DNA from: Robertmurraya sp. FSL R5-0851
GTDB lineage: Bacteria; Bacillota; Bacilli; Bacillales; Cytobacillaceae
DNA: 64,000 nt
Direction: 5' to 3'
NCBI RefSeq assembly: GCF_038002965.1
Contig: NZ_JBBOOE010000001.1
Coordinates: 4,383,001-4,447,000, forward strand
Each line of letters begins with the position of its first letter. The stretch's first letter is position 1. Positions 43,430 through 52,506 of this stretch are shown here, piece by piece. Below the pieces are notes generated by a model, which saw nothing but the letters and a program-made list of their open reading frames with translations, was not told where the DNA came from and did no database searches. The translations under genes were made by a program, and so were the position numbers.

Positions 43430-43747
43430 CTAATCGTTTTCAATTGCTGTGTATCTTGAATAACTATAGCCTTCGCTGTTTACTAAAACTGTTTCACCAG
43501 TTTCTTTATTGATGACTCTAATGCATCGAGCCTCCCTATTCGTATTCACTCCGCCATCTTCTCGTGTGATCCAAGGCTGGTCGTTAAAGAAGTCGTTCGC
43601 AAAGTTATGAAAATCGCTGTCTTCTAACTCCACTACTTTTGTTACGATGTATGTTTGACCCCGCTGTCCTTGCTTGATGGCTTCTTCAGTGATTTCCTTC
43701 AGCTCCGCTAGATTGCTAACTTTCCTTCCAAACAATGCTTTCATTTC
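43430..43747 (-). CDS. Small phage protein of unknown function (105 aa)
   Basis: Unrecognised. MKALFGRKVSNLAELKEITEEAIKQG begins a helical part, followed by beta strands ending YSRYTAIEND. The ATG at 43747 has GTGGAG upstream; the longer frame overlaps the previous gene. It belongs to the cluster of small accessory genes. Confidence 0.65.
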   Translation of the reverse strand, partial: EMKALFGRKVSNLAELKEITEEAIKQGQRGQTYIVTKVVELEDSDFHNFANDFFNDQPWITREDGGVNTNREARCIRVINKETGETVLVNSEGYSYSRYTAIEND

Positions 43748-43751
43748 ATCA

Positions 43752-43949
43752 TCACTCCACCTCAACGTATTCCATGATGATTTGGAGGGCTTCACCGTAG
43801 GAGCTAGATGCCATCACACGCTCACTCAATTCTTTTGTTTGTTCCTCTTTTCCATTTTCTTTTAGAGCCCTGCTGACTCGTCCAAGAATAGAAAAGATAT
43901 TGCCATCTTCGCCGATAAGTTTGACCGATGGTTTTTGATTTCTTTCCAT
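43752..43949 (-). CDS. Small phage protein of unknown function (65 aa)
   Basis: The segment VKLIGEDGNIFSILGRVSRALKENG recurs in many small Firmicutes phage proteins of unknown role. ATG 43949 follows GGAGG by seven bases; the extension to 43991 has no ribosome site. Confidence 0.68.
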   Translation of the reverse strand: MERNQKPSVKLIGEDGNIFSILGRVSRALKENGKEEQTKELSERVMASSSYGEALQIIMEYVEVE

Positions 43950-44020
43950 CACTCTGCCTCCAATCTCTTCAAGGTAGTAGCATATTGCCATACACGTTGA
44001 AGCATAGCAACTTTGTTCGT

Positions 44021-45265
44021 CTATAATATTTCATCAAATACAGGTTTAGGAACATCTGAATACGATAGCTTTTGTCCGTCCCTTTCTAAGAACACATTTG
44101 CATCTGTCCCCACATGTTCGATATACCTTTTGACAATTGCATCTGCATATTTTTCATCCAGTTCAATCGTATAGCAGATTCGGTTGGTTTGTTCGCAAGC
44201 CATAAGAGTGGACCCGCTCCCACCAAAAGGATCTAAAACGATGCAATTGCTCATGCTGCTATTCTGAATAGGGTAGGCGCATAGACTAACTGGTTTCATG
44301 GTTGGGTGGATTGTATTTTTAGAAGGTCTATCAAAATTCCAAATGGTGCTCTGCTTTCGATCTGCGTACCAATTGTGCTTTCCATCTTTTCTCCAGCCAA
44401 ATAAAATCGGTTCATGCTTCCACTGGTAAGGACTCCTACCAAGAACCAAACTTTGCTTGGCCCAGATACAAACACCAGATAAGTAAAAGCCAGCATCCTT
44501 GAATGCCTTCCTGAAGTTATAACCTTCCGTGTCAGCATGGAACACGTAGATGGATGCATCCTTTTCCATACTAGCAGCCATATTCTTATAGGCTTTTAGC
44601 AAGAAGTTATAAAACTCTTCATCTTTCATATTATCGTTCTGGATACTACCCGCTTGTGAAGAGTAATTTACATTATACGGAGGGTCCGTTACGACAAGAT
44701 TTGCCTTCTGACCATTCATAAGAACTTCATAAACTTCCGGGTCTGTACTATCTCCACACACTAAACGATGTCTCCCAAGTAACCACACATCACCTTTTTG
44801 AGCTATGGCTGGTTCAGATAGCTCCTTTTCAACATCAAAATCATCTTCTTTAATGTCTTTATCATGAACCTCGTTAAACAGCTGATCAATTTCTGGTGGG
44901 TCAAAACCCGTAAAGGCAACATCATAATCCAATGATTGTAAATCCTGAATCAGGTCAGCTAACAGCTCTTTATTCCACTCACCGCTGATTTTATTTAAAG
45001 CGATGTTTAGAGCCTTCTCTTTCGTCTTATCAACATCGATGACCACACAGTCTATTTCCGTAAAACCTAATGTCTTTAAAACGGTAATTCGTTGATGTCC
45101 TCCAATCACCGTCATATCCTGATTGACGATAACAGGCTCTACATAGCCAAACTGCTCGATGCTGTTTTTAATCTTTTCAAATTCACTGTCGCCCGGTTTC
45201 AGTTTCTTCCTAGGGTTATAACTAGCAGGAATCAAATCATCAATGGGCAGCTTTTTAAATTCCAT
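44021..45265 (-). CDS. ParB-like / DNA adenine-type methyltransferase fusion (414 aa)
   Basis: The N-terminal 150 residues are a ParB/Srx-type nuclease-like domain (LIPASYNPRKK, VIGGHQRITVLKTLG). The C-terminal part is a DNA methyltransferase with TDPPYNV (catalytic DPPY) and DPFGGSGST (cofactor loop), the order expected for beta-class N4/N6 methylases. It may protect phage DNA from restriction or mark packaging. ATG 45265 follows GGAGTGAAG and overlaps the upstream gene by 11 bases; the long upstream extension is the overlapping gene in another frame. Confidence 0.92.
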   Translation of the reverse strand: MEFKKLPIDDLIPASYNPRKKLKPGDSEFEKIKNSIEQFGYVEPVIVNQDMTVIGGHQRITVLKTLGFTEIDCVVIDVDKTKEKALNIALNKISGEWNKELLADLIQDLQSLDYDVAFTGFDPPEIDQLFNEVHDKDIKEDDFDVEKELSEPAIAQKGDVWLLGRHRLVCGDSTDPEVYEVLMNGQKANLVVTDPPYNVNYSSQAGSIQNDNMKDEEFYNFLLKAYKNMAASMEKDASIYVFHADTEGYNFRKAFKDAGFYLSGVCIWAKQSLVLGRSPYQWKHEPILFGWRKDGKHNWYADRKQSTIWNFDRPSKNTIHPTMKPVSLCAYPIQNSSMSNCIVLDPFGGSGSTLMACEQTNRICYTIELDEKYADAIVKRYIEHVGTDANVFLERDGQKLSYSDVPKPVFDEIL

Positions 45266-45692
45266 CTTCTTCACTCCAAAATCTATATTTGATATAACAA
45301 TCATGGCTGCAGAACTTCCGCTTCTTATTTCCGTAGCAACTAAAACTTCCCCCGCATTGTGGACACGTATAGTTATAAGTAGCGGTTTCCCTTTTCTTTC
45401 GTGCCTGAGGATTTTCATTCCACCATTTACGGCGGCATTCATCTGAACAAAACTTCCGAACTCTTCCTCGACCCTTTTGCTTAAGCAGTTTACCGCAGGA
45501 GGAGCAGAGCACATGGTTTTTCATTTGTTCTTTCACATTTAATGAAACAACTTTTGCGTCGCCATCAAGGCCATTATGCTTACAAAAAATACGCACAGTA
45601 TCACGGGATTTCCCCAACACTGCAGCAATCGCTTTATAACCAACACCTTTGAGCCTTAGTGCATAGATTTGTTGTTTTTCGCCTTCAGTCAC
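45255..45692 (-). CDS. HTH and double zinc-ribbon protein (145 aa)
   Basis: The N-terminus (EGEKQQIYALRLKGVGYKAIAAVLGKSRDTVRIFC) is a resolvase-type helix-turn-helix. Two Cys4-type fingers follow: LCSSCGKLLKQ with FCSDECRRKWW, and YTCPQCGGSF with FCSHDCYIKY. The start is GTG at 45692 after AAAGGAG. It is coupled to the methyltransferase and likely acts on phage DNA; the precise role is unknown. Confidence 0.75.
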   Translation of the reverse strand: MTEGEKQQIYALRLKGVGYKAIAAVLGKSRDTVRIFCKHNGLDGDAKVVSLNVKEQMKNHVLCSSCGKLLKQKGRGRVRKFCSDECRRKWWNENPQARKKRETATYNYTCPQCGGSFSCYGNKKRKFCSHDCYIKYRFWSEEDGI

Positions 45693-46039
45693 CGCTCCCA
45701 CTCCTTTCTGCGTAAACAGTATTTGAAAAGACAATAAAAAAACGCATAATTCAGCTATTCAACAAGCCAAAACATGCGTTTCGTTCGTATTTTTTGTTTA
45801 TCGATTAAAACTGTTAAAACCCAGTCCCGCCAAGGGACGAACGCCATTTTTATCATTTCCTCAATCGTACCTTTTCGCAAAATGAAAAGCACTCCAAACC
45901 CTTACCACCATTGAGGCGAAGCTCATATTCAGTCCTTCAAGAGTAACCCCCCTTGTTTAATTCCGCGAAAATTCACGTGAAGGGGGCGCGCGGTCGCCAT
46001 ATAAATGGTTGTAGAGATTTGACCTCCCCTATGGGTCTC
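45693..46039 (-). other. Non-coding region with a possible cos site
   Basis: No ORF is supported in these 347 bases. It has a terminator at 45736-45781 and a strikingly GC-rich patch (GGGGGCGCGCGGTCGCC at 45982-45998) just downstream of the HNH gene. In HNH-encoding HK97-like phages the cohesive-end site lies beside the HNH and small terminase genes. Here the methyltransferase cluster separates them, so this is only a candidate. Confidence 0.35.
45736..45781 (-). terminator. Possible terminator upstream of the zinc-ribbon gene
   Basis: Minus-strand AAACGCAT and ATGCGTTT arms with a 26-base loop, ending in TTTTTTT. The long loop makes it weaker than the others. Confidence 0.5.
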
Positions 46040-46393
46040 TTAAAAAGAGTAAACTGGATACTGATCTTCTGTTCTTGTCTTACGATCGTGACATCTCTTA
46101 CACAAAGGTTGCCAGTTGCTTTCATCCCAGAACAGTCTCTGGTCTCCTCGGTGAGGTTTGATGTGGTCAACAACCGTCGCTTGAGTCATCTTTCCTTTCT
46201 GTTCACAGTGTTTGCAAAGAGGATGGGCGTTCAAGAACCGTTTGCTTGCCTTCCTCCAACGGCTATCATAACCACGCTCGCTTGCGTTCGCTCTATCATC
46301 TACATGAAGCTTTGCATGAAACTCACAGTACTTGTCATCCGTTAACAAAGGACAACCGTTGTGTTTGCACGGCTTCTTTGGTTTCTTTGGCAT
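46040..46393 (-). CDS. HNH endonuclease (117 aa)
   Basis: Cys pairs (PLCKHCEQKG and PLCKRCHDRK) frame the VDHIKPH motif, the HNH active-site histidines and metal site. ATG 46393 follows GGAG. In HK97-type phages the HNH protein works with terminase in cleaving cos DNA. Here it is separated from the small terminase by the methyltransferase and small genes. Confidence 0.9.
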   Translation of the reverse strand: MPKKPKKPCKHNGCPLLTDDKYCEFHAKLHVDDRANASERGYDSRWRKASKRFLNAHPLCKHCEQKGKMTQATVVDHIKPHRGDQRLFWDESNWQPLCKRCHDRKTRTEDQYPVYSF

Positions 46394-46419
46394 TGCTCTC
46401 AACTCCGTTTAATCCTATT

Positions 46420-46452
46420 AAAAAAGCCCCGAAGGTAAGTCCTTCAAGGGCT
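46420..46452 (-). terminator. Strong terminator upstream of HNH gene
   Basis: Minus-strand AGCCCTTGAAGG pairs with CCTTCGGGGCT (11 pairs), then TTTTTT. Confidence 0.85.
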
Positions 46453-46540
46453 GTATCATTCTATTTCTATAGCTTATACTCTATCACAGGAAGAGGGTGG
46501 CTTATAATGGCTTTTCATGGCGTGTTTTTAATTCCAAACA

Positions 46541-46573
46541 AAAACCCTTAAAGGAACTTGATCCTTCAAGGGT
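46541..46573 (-). terminator. Strong terminator after the DUF1492 regulator gene
   Basis: Minus-strand ACCCTTGAAGG pairs with CCTTTAAGGGT, followed by TTTTG. The second terminator lies 90 bases further on; a late promoter may sit between them, but I see no convincing -35/-10 pair. Confidence 0.8.
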
Positions 46574-46593
46574 GTTGTGAATAATCTTCTTTT

Positions 46594-47031
46594 TCATATG
46601 CATTCCACCGGGCTACTTTCTAATCGTTCCGTTGCTTCTTTCAATGCCTTTCGATGCAACCGATAGACCCACCGTACATCATACCCCATGATAGCAGCGA
46701 CTTCTTCCCAAGTGCTACCACTAAGATAACGAAGCTCAAGAAGTAATCGGTACGATTGATTCTCAATTTCAGATACAAAGGTTGCCAACTCACGTTTTAA
46801 ATCAATCAATTGATCAATGTCGTCATTGATTTCCTCTTCAAGGCACATTAACTTAACGAGAGCACTCTCCATCGGTGATTGTTGTTTTGTATTTTGTACT
46901 TTATCATCCTGAAGGACGGATGTTGTTTTTAAAGCAAGTTCTCGTAACATCGACACTTGTACAAGTTTACTGTTTATTCTTTGATCCAGCTGAAGAGCCT
47001 GGGATAAATATTCTTTTGCGTTCACCGGCAA
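46594..47031 (-). CDS. DUF1492 / ArpU-like late regulator with sigma-70 region 4-like end (145 aa)
   Basis: A helical N-terminal part is followed by YRLLLELRYLSGSTWEEVAAIMGYDVRWVYRLHRKAL, a helix-turn-helix like sigma region 4. Such proteins at the end of the early region switch on late transcription in Firmicutes phages. It is followed by two terminators and then the HNH and late genes, which fits that role. Confidence 0.85.
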   Translation of the reverse strand: MPVNAKEYLSQALQLDQRINSKLVQVSMLRELALKTTSVLQDDKVQNTKQQSPMESALVKLMCLEEEINDDIDQLIDLKRELATFVSEIENQSYRLLLELRYLSGSTWEEVAAIMGYDVRWVYRLHRKALKEATERLESSPVECI

Positions 47032-47045
47032 TTCCTCCTGTCATT

Positions 47046-48425
47046 CTATCCATGAGGTAAACCCTCTTTATATTGATTCATTCTTGCTTTGACCGCTTCC
47101 ATTAATGCCGCTTGGCTTATGTCTTTATCTTCCAGTGCTTTCATCACTCGTTCATCAATGGTGTCTTTGGCAATGATGTGGTGAATCACGACCGATTGTT
47201 TTTGACCTTGCCGCCATAATCTTGCATTTGCTTGTTGGTAAAGTTCAAGACTCCAAGTGAGCCCAAACCAGATGATGATATTTCCACCCGTTTGAAGGTT
47301 AAGCCCATGACCAGCAGATGCTGGGTGGGCTAACAAAACTTGAACCTTCCCTTGATTCCAATCCTTGATATCTTGATCTGTTTGAAGGATCCTCGGCTTT
47401 AGTTTCTTTAAGTGTTTTAAAAGCCTGTCTTTATCATGTTGGTAACCATAAAACACAAGCATTGGTTTCCCACTTGCTGCTTCCATCAATTCATCCAAAG
47501 CTTTTAGCTTTTCATCATGAATATGCTTCACATCTCCATCTTCATCGTAAACAGCACCGTTAGCTACTTGTAATAACTTATTCGCCAGTACTGCTGCGGA
47601 TCCAGCTAAGACATCGGCTTCTTCAATCGATAAAATCAATTCTTTTTCTAATCGGTCATACTGCTCTTTCGCCTTTTTCGGCAATTCAACGGGTATTACA
47701 TTGTCCATTCGTTCAGGCAACTCGAGATAATCCTTGGCTTTCATGCTCACACAAATATCGGATAGCTTTTCATAAATGGTATCTTCCGCTCCATCTTTTA
47801 ACTTCCAAGTGTAGACCATCATTTGATTTCGCTTATCTGGAAGGAAGTATTTTTCCCGATAACCAGTGACTGTCTTACCCAATCGCTCTCCACCGTCGAG
47901 TAAATAAATCTGTGGCCACAAATCAATCAACCCGTTTGGTGCCGGAGTTCCTGTTAATCCAACCAATCGTTTAATAAAAGGCCTCACCTTTTTTAACGAT
48001 TTGAACCGTTGGGCTTTTGAAGATTTAAAGCTGGATAATTCATCAATGACCACCATGTCAAATGGCCAATCGGCATCAAACCAATTCACGAGCCAAGTGA
48101 CATTCTCTCGATTGATGATGTAGATGTCAGCTTTTTTATATAAAGCAGCTACTCTTTGTTTTTCACTGCCAAGTACTTTTGAAATTCGGAGGTCCTTCAA
48201 GTGATCCCATTTCTCCACTTCTTCCTCCCAAGTTGTACTGGCTACTCGAAGCGGCGCAATGACTAGAACCTTCGCCACATCAAAGTAGTCATACACCAGC
48301 TCCAAAATCGCAGTCAGTGTTGACACTGATTTTCCCATTCCCATCTCAAGGAAAAGAGCTGATTTCTTTTTATCGATAATCCATTGGGTGGCATAAGACT
48401 GATAATTATACGGTTTATATTTCAA
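47046..48425 (-). CDS. SNF2-type DEAD/DEAH helicase (459 aa)
   Basis: Motif I is LEMGMGKSVSTLTA (about residues 26-40), motif II VVIDELSSFKS, motif III LVGLTGTPAPNG; the C-terminal lobe has VLLAHPASAGHGLNLQTGG and QANARLWRQGQK. It belongs to the phage SNF2 helicases encoded next to a VRR nuclease and probably remodels or unwinds replicating DNA. It overlaps the nuclease gene by four bases. Confidence 0.93.
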   Translation of the reverse strand: MKYKPYNYQSYATQWIIDKKKSALFLEMGMGKSVSTLTAILELVYDYFDVAKVLVIAPLRVASTTWEEEVEKWDHLKDLRISKVLGSEKQRVAALYKKADIYIINRENVTWLVNWFDADWPFDMVVIDELSSFKSSKAQRFKSLKKVRPFIKRLVGLTGTPAPNGLIDLWPQIYLLDGGERLGKTVTGYREKYFLPDKRNQMMVYTWKLKDGAEDTIYEKLSDICVSMKAKDYLELPERMDNVIPVELPKKAKEQYDRLEKELILSIEEADVLAGSAAVLANKLLQVANGAVYDEDGDVKHIHDEKLKALDELMEAASGKPMLVFYGYQHDKDRLLKHLKKLKPRILQTDQDIKDWNQGKVQVLLAHPASAGHGLNLQTGGNIIIWFGLTWSLELYQQANARLWRQGQKQSVVIHHIIAKDTIDERVMKALEDKDISQAALMEAVKARMNQYKEGLPHG

Positions 48426-48700
48426 AGGACCATCTCCTCTAGCATTCGATCGACCGCCTCGTAGCTATCAATCTTAAAAACTTTAAACCCTAAGCCTACC
48501 AGCTGCTTTTTTCGTTTTTGCTGCAAGGCCCGTAGCTTTTTAGCTGGTGCCTTTAATTCCACAAAAGCAATCTTTGAACCAGGAAAGAGCACCAACCGAT
48601 CAGGCACACCTGCAAAACCGGGCGACACAAGTTTTAATGCTAACCCGCCATTTTCGTTCACTTTCTTTTTTAGCCTTTTTTCGATACTCACTTCATTCAT
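48422..48700 (-). CDS. VRR-NUC domain nuclease (92 aa)
   Basis: A compact PD-(D/E)XK nuclease with KLVSPGFAGVPDRLVLFPGSKIAFVELKAP, where D, E and K form the metal site, and a basic AKKLRALQQKRKKQL. ATG 48700 follows AGGGGTGA. Its partner is the adjacent SNF2 helicase; such pairs are found in many phage replication modules. Confidence 0.9.
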   Translation of the reverse strand: MNEVSIEKRLKKKVNENGGLALKLVSPGFAGVPDRLVLFPGSKIAFVELKAPAKKLRALQQKRKKQLVGLGFKVFKIDSYEAVDRMLEEMVL

Positions 48701-48723
48701 CTGTCCGTCACCCCTAAAATAAA

Positions 48724-48956
48724 TGTTTACATTCAAAACTTAGTATCCATAAGGCTTTCAACCTTCTCGTAAACAAGTAAACATAAAAATAGTTAATCTA
48801 TACATATATGGCTATTAGGGTGTATAGGTTATATATGTAATTCTCTATTTCTTCTTATATAGATATAGTTGTTTATCATGTTTACAAAGTATATAGATAG
48901 AGGATATAAGGAGTTTGTTGTAAACATTAAAATGATTTCAAAGTTTACCTGTTTAC
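48724..48956. repeat. TGTTTAC iteron-like repeats, candidate replication origin
   Basis: The 7-mer TGTTTAC occurs at 48724, 48879 and 48950, and its complement GTAAACA at 48769, 48777 and 48920, with another GTTTAC at 48943, all within 233 bases. The region is very AT-rich, non-coding, and lies directly after the primase-helicase gene. Clustered short repeats beside replication genes are typical of phage origins. Confidence 0.55.
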
Positions 48957-51358
48957 AAATCCTCTCTTCTAAATCCTCTTTGTGTTCCATAATTATTATC
49001 AAAACGAATAGAGCTTACTCTTTTCCAGCCTGGTGTATGCTGAATAATCATATTAATTTCTTTGGCATCATATCTGGTCATAATGGATATATCTTTTTGA
49101 AATAGCTCTTCCCACACCATTTGAGCACACACCTTATTTAACTTCATTGTTTTTTCTGGTTGACTTTCACCCTGATCCATATGCAAATAGGTTCTCCTAG
49201 TACCAATATCTAGTTCATACCAATTCAACGGAACCGCAGTTTCTAAATACTTTCTAATGCTTTCCGCAATCGGATTTTCCTGAGTATGAGCAGCCTGAAG
49301 TTCATAAGCCTTTTCTTCAATATCCTTACTTAAAGAAAGGCTCTCTCCCTTTTCATACAGCACCTTTGCCTCCGCCCAAATCTGGTCAACTTCCTCTTCC
49401 GTCAAATCACCCCACATGTTTTTCCTTCCGCCACCATTAACCGTTATGGGTAAAAAGCGGCGGTTCCCGGTAGGATCGTTTAAAAAATCATAATCATTGG
49501 TCGTTCCGAAAAACACGCACTGCCGCTTAAACGTTTCATTGTGTCTGCCATAAGCGACTCGAAAGGTGTCCTCGGATTTAGAAATAAAATGCTTTACCGC
49601 TTCCGTATCTGCTTTCTTCGTTGCCGTCAGCTCGGCCATTTCTAAAATCCATGCACCCTGAAGCTGTTCATAGGCTTCTTTGCCCTTCACAGTAATCAAG
49701 GAATCCGAGTGCCATTCTTTTCCTATTAGCTTAATAATGTAACTTTTCCCCACACCTTGAGGGCCAACAAGTACCACACAGTAATCAAACTTGGCACCAG
49801 GTCTATAAATCCTTGTCACTGCTGCAAGCATAATTTTTCGAGTAAATGTTCGGACGCACTCATTATCATCAGCACCAAGATAATCTACCAATAAGGTTTC
49901 AATCCGCTCCTGGCCATCCCAAACAAGACCGTTTAAATAATTTTTAATTGGGTGAAAGGCATACTTCACCGCCACTTCACTCCAAGCGTCAGCAATAACC
50001 CCCGCTCCTTTAATGCCGTAAATAGAGTAAAGGTAATTTCGTAAACTGGCATCATCGCTATCGGACCAATATTCACCCCGTTCGACACCCCGCCAAGGCA
50101 AATCATCTTTTATGACCACCCGGTGGACAAAGTCATTCAATGAGATTCGGTCTTTTAAAGCTGGGTCATTTTCAAGAATGAGGATGACATTCGGTGCACT
50201 GGAGACGATGTTCCCTTTTTGATCCCTAGTTAACTCCGTTAGCCATTCCATGTCTTCATCTTCAAAATCATCAGCAGCAAAGCTTAACTGTTCTTTACCG
50301 AGTGTCAGTTTGACCTGCTTGTCCTTTAAAGCTTCCTCTAACATGGCTTTATAGGAAGGCAAGCGATTAATAGGAGTTCCTTCTTTCACCGTTTCATCAA
50401 GCTCACCAAATAAATGCATTCGAACTAAATCAAATGCGTTACAAAGCCTTCCACCAATAGGGTCAGTAGAATGGTGAGAGTAGGCAAAGTCACCATTTTC
50501 GTATATCACCAACCCACCCGCTGTAGAACCAGCTGAATAAGTGTAACGGTTTGGATCTTCGCAGGGGATATAAATATCATTTAAGTATTTCTCAATCACA
50601 TCTATGACAGAGTACGTTCGGCAAAAGGCACCGACGACACCTTCTTTAGCTTTCGGATCACCTTGCTTATCAGCGAGCTTCTTTCTCTCATGAACCGTTC
50701 TAGAACTTTCCGGCCAATAGGAAGAATCTCTCCAATCTAGATATCTCGCCAACACATCATCTGGATCAATCCAAGGCTCATCCAGTACTTTAAAAACAAA
50801 CTCTCCATCAGATGATGTTGATGGCCAATACATCAGCCGGTGCACTTGATAGGTGGTATCATCAAAAAAGTCAATTCCTAAGTCAGCGGCAATCCTTCTT
50901 GCAATCGGTACATATTCATCGGCGGTAACTGGCCTTGATAAAGGAATGACCAACCTTAACCTTGGATTCTTCAGATGGTGTTTATGAGTAGAGTACATAG
51001 CGCACCCGTAGCCAAACATGGTCTCAACAGATGCCCATAAGTCCCCTTTCACAAAGTCAGCATCGAGGGAAACAATCTGCCGCCAAACCACACTGTCCTG
51101 TTTTCTTCGGCCACCTTTTAAGGTGCCACCGACAAATCCACCAACGTCTTTAATCTCATCTTGCTTTGATTTGGAAAGCTTTTTATATTCCTCATACGTT
51201 TCATGGGTTCGAATCGTGCTACTTAGCTTCTGAACCACCTCAGACCAAAGCATCTCCCGATTTTTCCAGTTCAGTTCTTTTCGATTTCTTCCGGTTGCAA
51301 TTGTAAGATTTGCATCGTGTTTTAAACTATTGCCTCTTCTTTCACTGAGCTCTTTCAC
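48953..51358 (-). CDS. VapE-family primase-helicase (801 aa)
   Basis: It combines an N-terminal primase-like region (VSLDADFVKGDLWASVETMFGYG, TDPIGGRLCNAFDLV) and a C-terminal virulence-associated E helicase domain with Walker A GPQGVGKSYIIKLIG near residue 545, GAWILEMAEL and FFGTTNDYDFLNDPTGNRR. It initiates phage DNA replication, by family. The start is GTG 51358 with AAGGAGG nine bases upstream, overlapping the small upstream gene. Confidence 0.93.
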   Translation of the reverse strand: MKELSERRGNSLKHDANLTIATGRNRKELNWKNREMLWSEVVQKLSSTIRTHETYEEYKKLSKSKQDEIKDVGGFVGGTLKGGRRKQDSVVWRQIVSLDADFVKGDLWASVETMFGYGCAMYSTHKHHLKNPRLRLVIPLSRPVTADEYVPIARRIAADLGIDFFDDTTYQVHRLMYWPSTSSDGEFVFKVLDEPWIDPDDVLARYLDWRDSSYWPESSRTVHERKKLADKQGDPKAKEGVVGAFCRTYSVIDVIEKYLNDIYIPCEDPNRYTYSAGSTAGGLVIYENGDFAYSHHSTDPIGGRLCNAFDLVRMHLFGELDETVKEGTPINRLPSYKAMLEEALKDKQVKLTLGKEQLSFAADDFEDEDMEWLTELTRDQKGNIVSSAPNVILILENDPALKDRISLNDFVHRVVIKDDLPWRGVERGEYWSDSDDASLRNYLYSIYGIKGAGVIADAWSEVAVKYAFHPIKNYLNGLVWDGQERIETLLVDYLGADDNECVRTFTRKIMLAAVTRIYRPGAKFDYCVVLVGPQGVGKSYIIKLIGKEWHSDSLITVKGKEAYEQLQGAWILEMAELTATKKADTEAVKHFISKSEDTFRVAYGRHNETFKRQCVFFGTTNDYDFLNDPTGNRRFLPITVNGGGRKNMWGDLTEEEVDQIWAEAKVLYEKGESLSLSKDIEEKAYELQAAHTQENPIAESIRKYLETAVPLNWYELDIGTRRTYLHMDQGESQPEKTMKLNKVCAQMVWEELFQKDISIMTRYDAKEINMIIQHTPGWKRVSSIRFDNNYGTQRGFRREDL

Positions 51359-51521
51359 ATCTACCAGCCCTCCTTCGTAACACAGTACCTAGTCCTTTTT
51401 TGGCTCCTTCCAAATCACCGGAAAGAGCCTGGCCTTTCAATGTTTTCATCGTTTGTTTGGGTAACACACCCTTGCACATTTTTAAATCCATTAAGAATCT
51501 TACTGTGTCCTTATCTGCCAT
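51342..51521 (-). CDS. Small phage protein upstream of VapE (59 aa)
   Basis: ATG 51521 opens a short frame, MADKDTVRFLMDLKMCKGVL then KQTMKTLKGQALSGDLEGAKKGL, ending with RRRAGRCERAQ. It overlaps the VapE start by 17 bases in another frame and encodes the VapE ribosome site. It keeps an even amino-acid composition, which supports a real gene. No family name is known to me; coupling to VapE is likely. Confidence 0.68.
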   Translation of the reverse strand: MADKDTVRFLMDLKMCKGVLPKQTMKTLKGQALSGDLEGAKKGLGTVLRRRAGRCERAQ

Positions 51522-51537
51522 ACACTACACTTCCCTG

Positions 51538-52335
51538 CTAGGCAGTTTTGGTGGAACGTTCGATTAGTGGCACTAACCCTTTTTCTCTCTTTAGCAACTC
51601 ATAAAGAAACAACCGTCCCTTTTGCGTCCAATAGGTGTGCATTACATTTCTTTCGGCATCGATGGCATGAGTTTTTGATTGCGTGTAGCCCATCTCCGCA
51701 TATTTTTGATAAAGCAGCCATGTTTTTCCCATTTTGAATTGAACGCCTAACTCATGAAGAAGGGCATTCAGTTTTCTTGCAGATAGACCGTAATCTTTTG
51801 CAATAATGCTTATAGGTACAATCGATTTATTCTGAAGAACCAAATCATAATACGACGCTTTCGGCTGCAACTCACCGATAATTTGTTTCTGTTGAGCATT
51901 GGCAAGTTTTAGCTTTTTTGCTTCTTCTTTAGCTTCCTTATATTCCGTAAAAAGTTTAATGCCGAGATCTGGATTTTTAAGAATATCATCAAGTAATGAT
52001 TCGGAAGCGTACATTCCGTGTTTTCGGATATCTGGTAGCACGTCATCGAACACCCAACGTTCAAACTGCTCCGCCGCCGGAAGTTGCGATTTCACAATCA
52101 AACGATAGAGATCACCTTCAGGGATAAAATTCTTCTGAATAACCTTTTTTTCGTTCTGCGGATGAGGTAGGTCGTGTTTCACTACCCACCGACAATGGCG
52201 TTTGATAGCATCTTTCGTATTGGAATAGCCAAGCATCTTTGCACAATCCGTTGCAGGGAAATATACCTTACCATCCAACTCCATTACCTGTAACTGTCCA
52301 AAAACCTCATTTGAAACTACTTGTAATCTATTCAT
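51538..52335 (-). CDS. Phage antirepressor, BRO-N and KilAC domains (265 aa)
   Basis: The N-terminal BRO-N domain (FGQLQVMELDGKVYFPATDCAKMLGYSNTKDAIKRHCR, LYRLIVKSQLPAAEQFERWVFDDVLPDIRKHG) is followed by a coiled stretch and a C-terminal KilAC domain (SIIAKDYGLSARKLNALLHELGVQF, RLFLYELLKREKG). Such proteins relieve repression during induction. ATG 52335 follows AGGAGG; the extension to 52395 has no ribosome site. Confidence 0.92.
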   Translation of the reverse strand: MNRLQVVSNEVFGQLQVMELDGKVYFPATDCAKMLGYSNTKDAIKRHCRWVVKHDLPHPQNEKKVIQKNFIPEGDLYRLIVKSQLPAAEQFERWVFDDVLPDIRKHGMYASESLLDDILKNPDLGIKLFTEYKEAKEEAKKLKLANAQQKQIIGELQPKASYYDLVLQNKSIVPISIIAKDYGLSARKLNALLHELGVQFKMGKTWLLYQKYAEMGYTQSKTHAIDAERNVMHTYWTQKGRLFLYELLKREKGLVPLIERSTKTA

Positions 52336-52506
52336 TATCAATTTCCTCCTGTTCAATTTAATCTTTTCTGTGAAAATAAATATGGGTTTAAACAAGATCA
52401 GTTGTGTTAATGATATTATTAATGCAATTTTTGCAATAGGAAAGCAGAGGTACCTAAATTTATGGTATCTCGAATATCTTTTTTAACTTTTGTCTATACT
52501 GCTAAT

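Noticed and set aside
45265..45514. N-terminal extension of the methyltransferase frame
   Set aside because: The extension is the shifted frame of the zinc-ribbon gene ending at 45255; the internal ATG at 45265 has a good ribosome site and begins the ParB-like domain.
46246..46551. Plus-strand frame of 101 codons across the HNH gene end and two terminators
   Set aside because: It runs antisense through the HNH gene and terminator stems and has no ribosome site.
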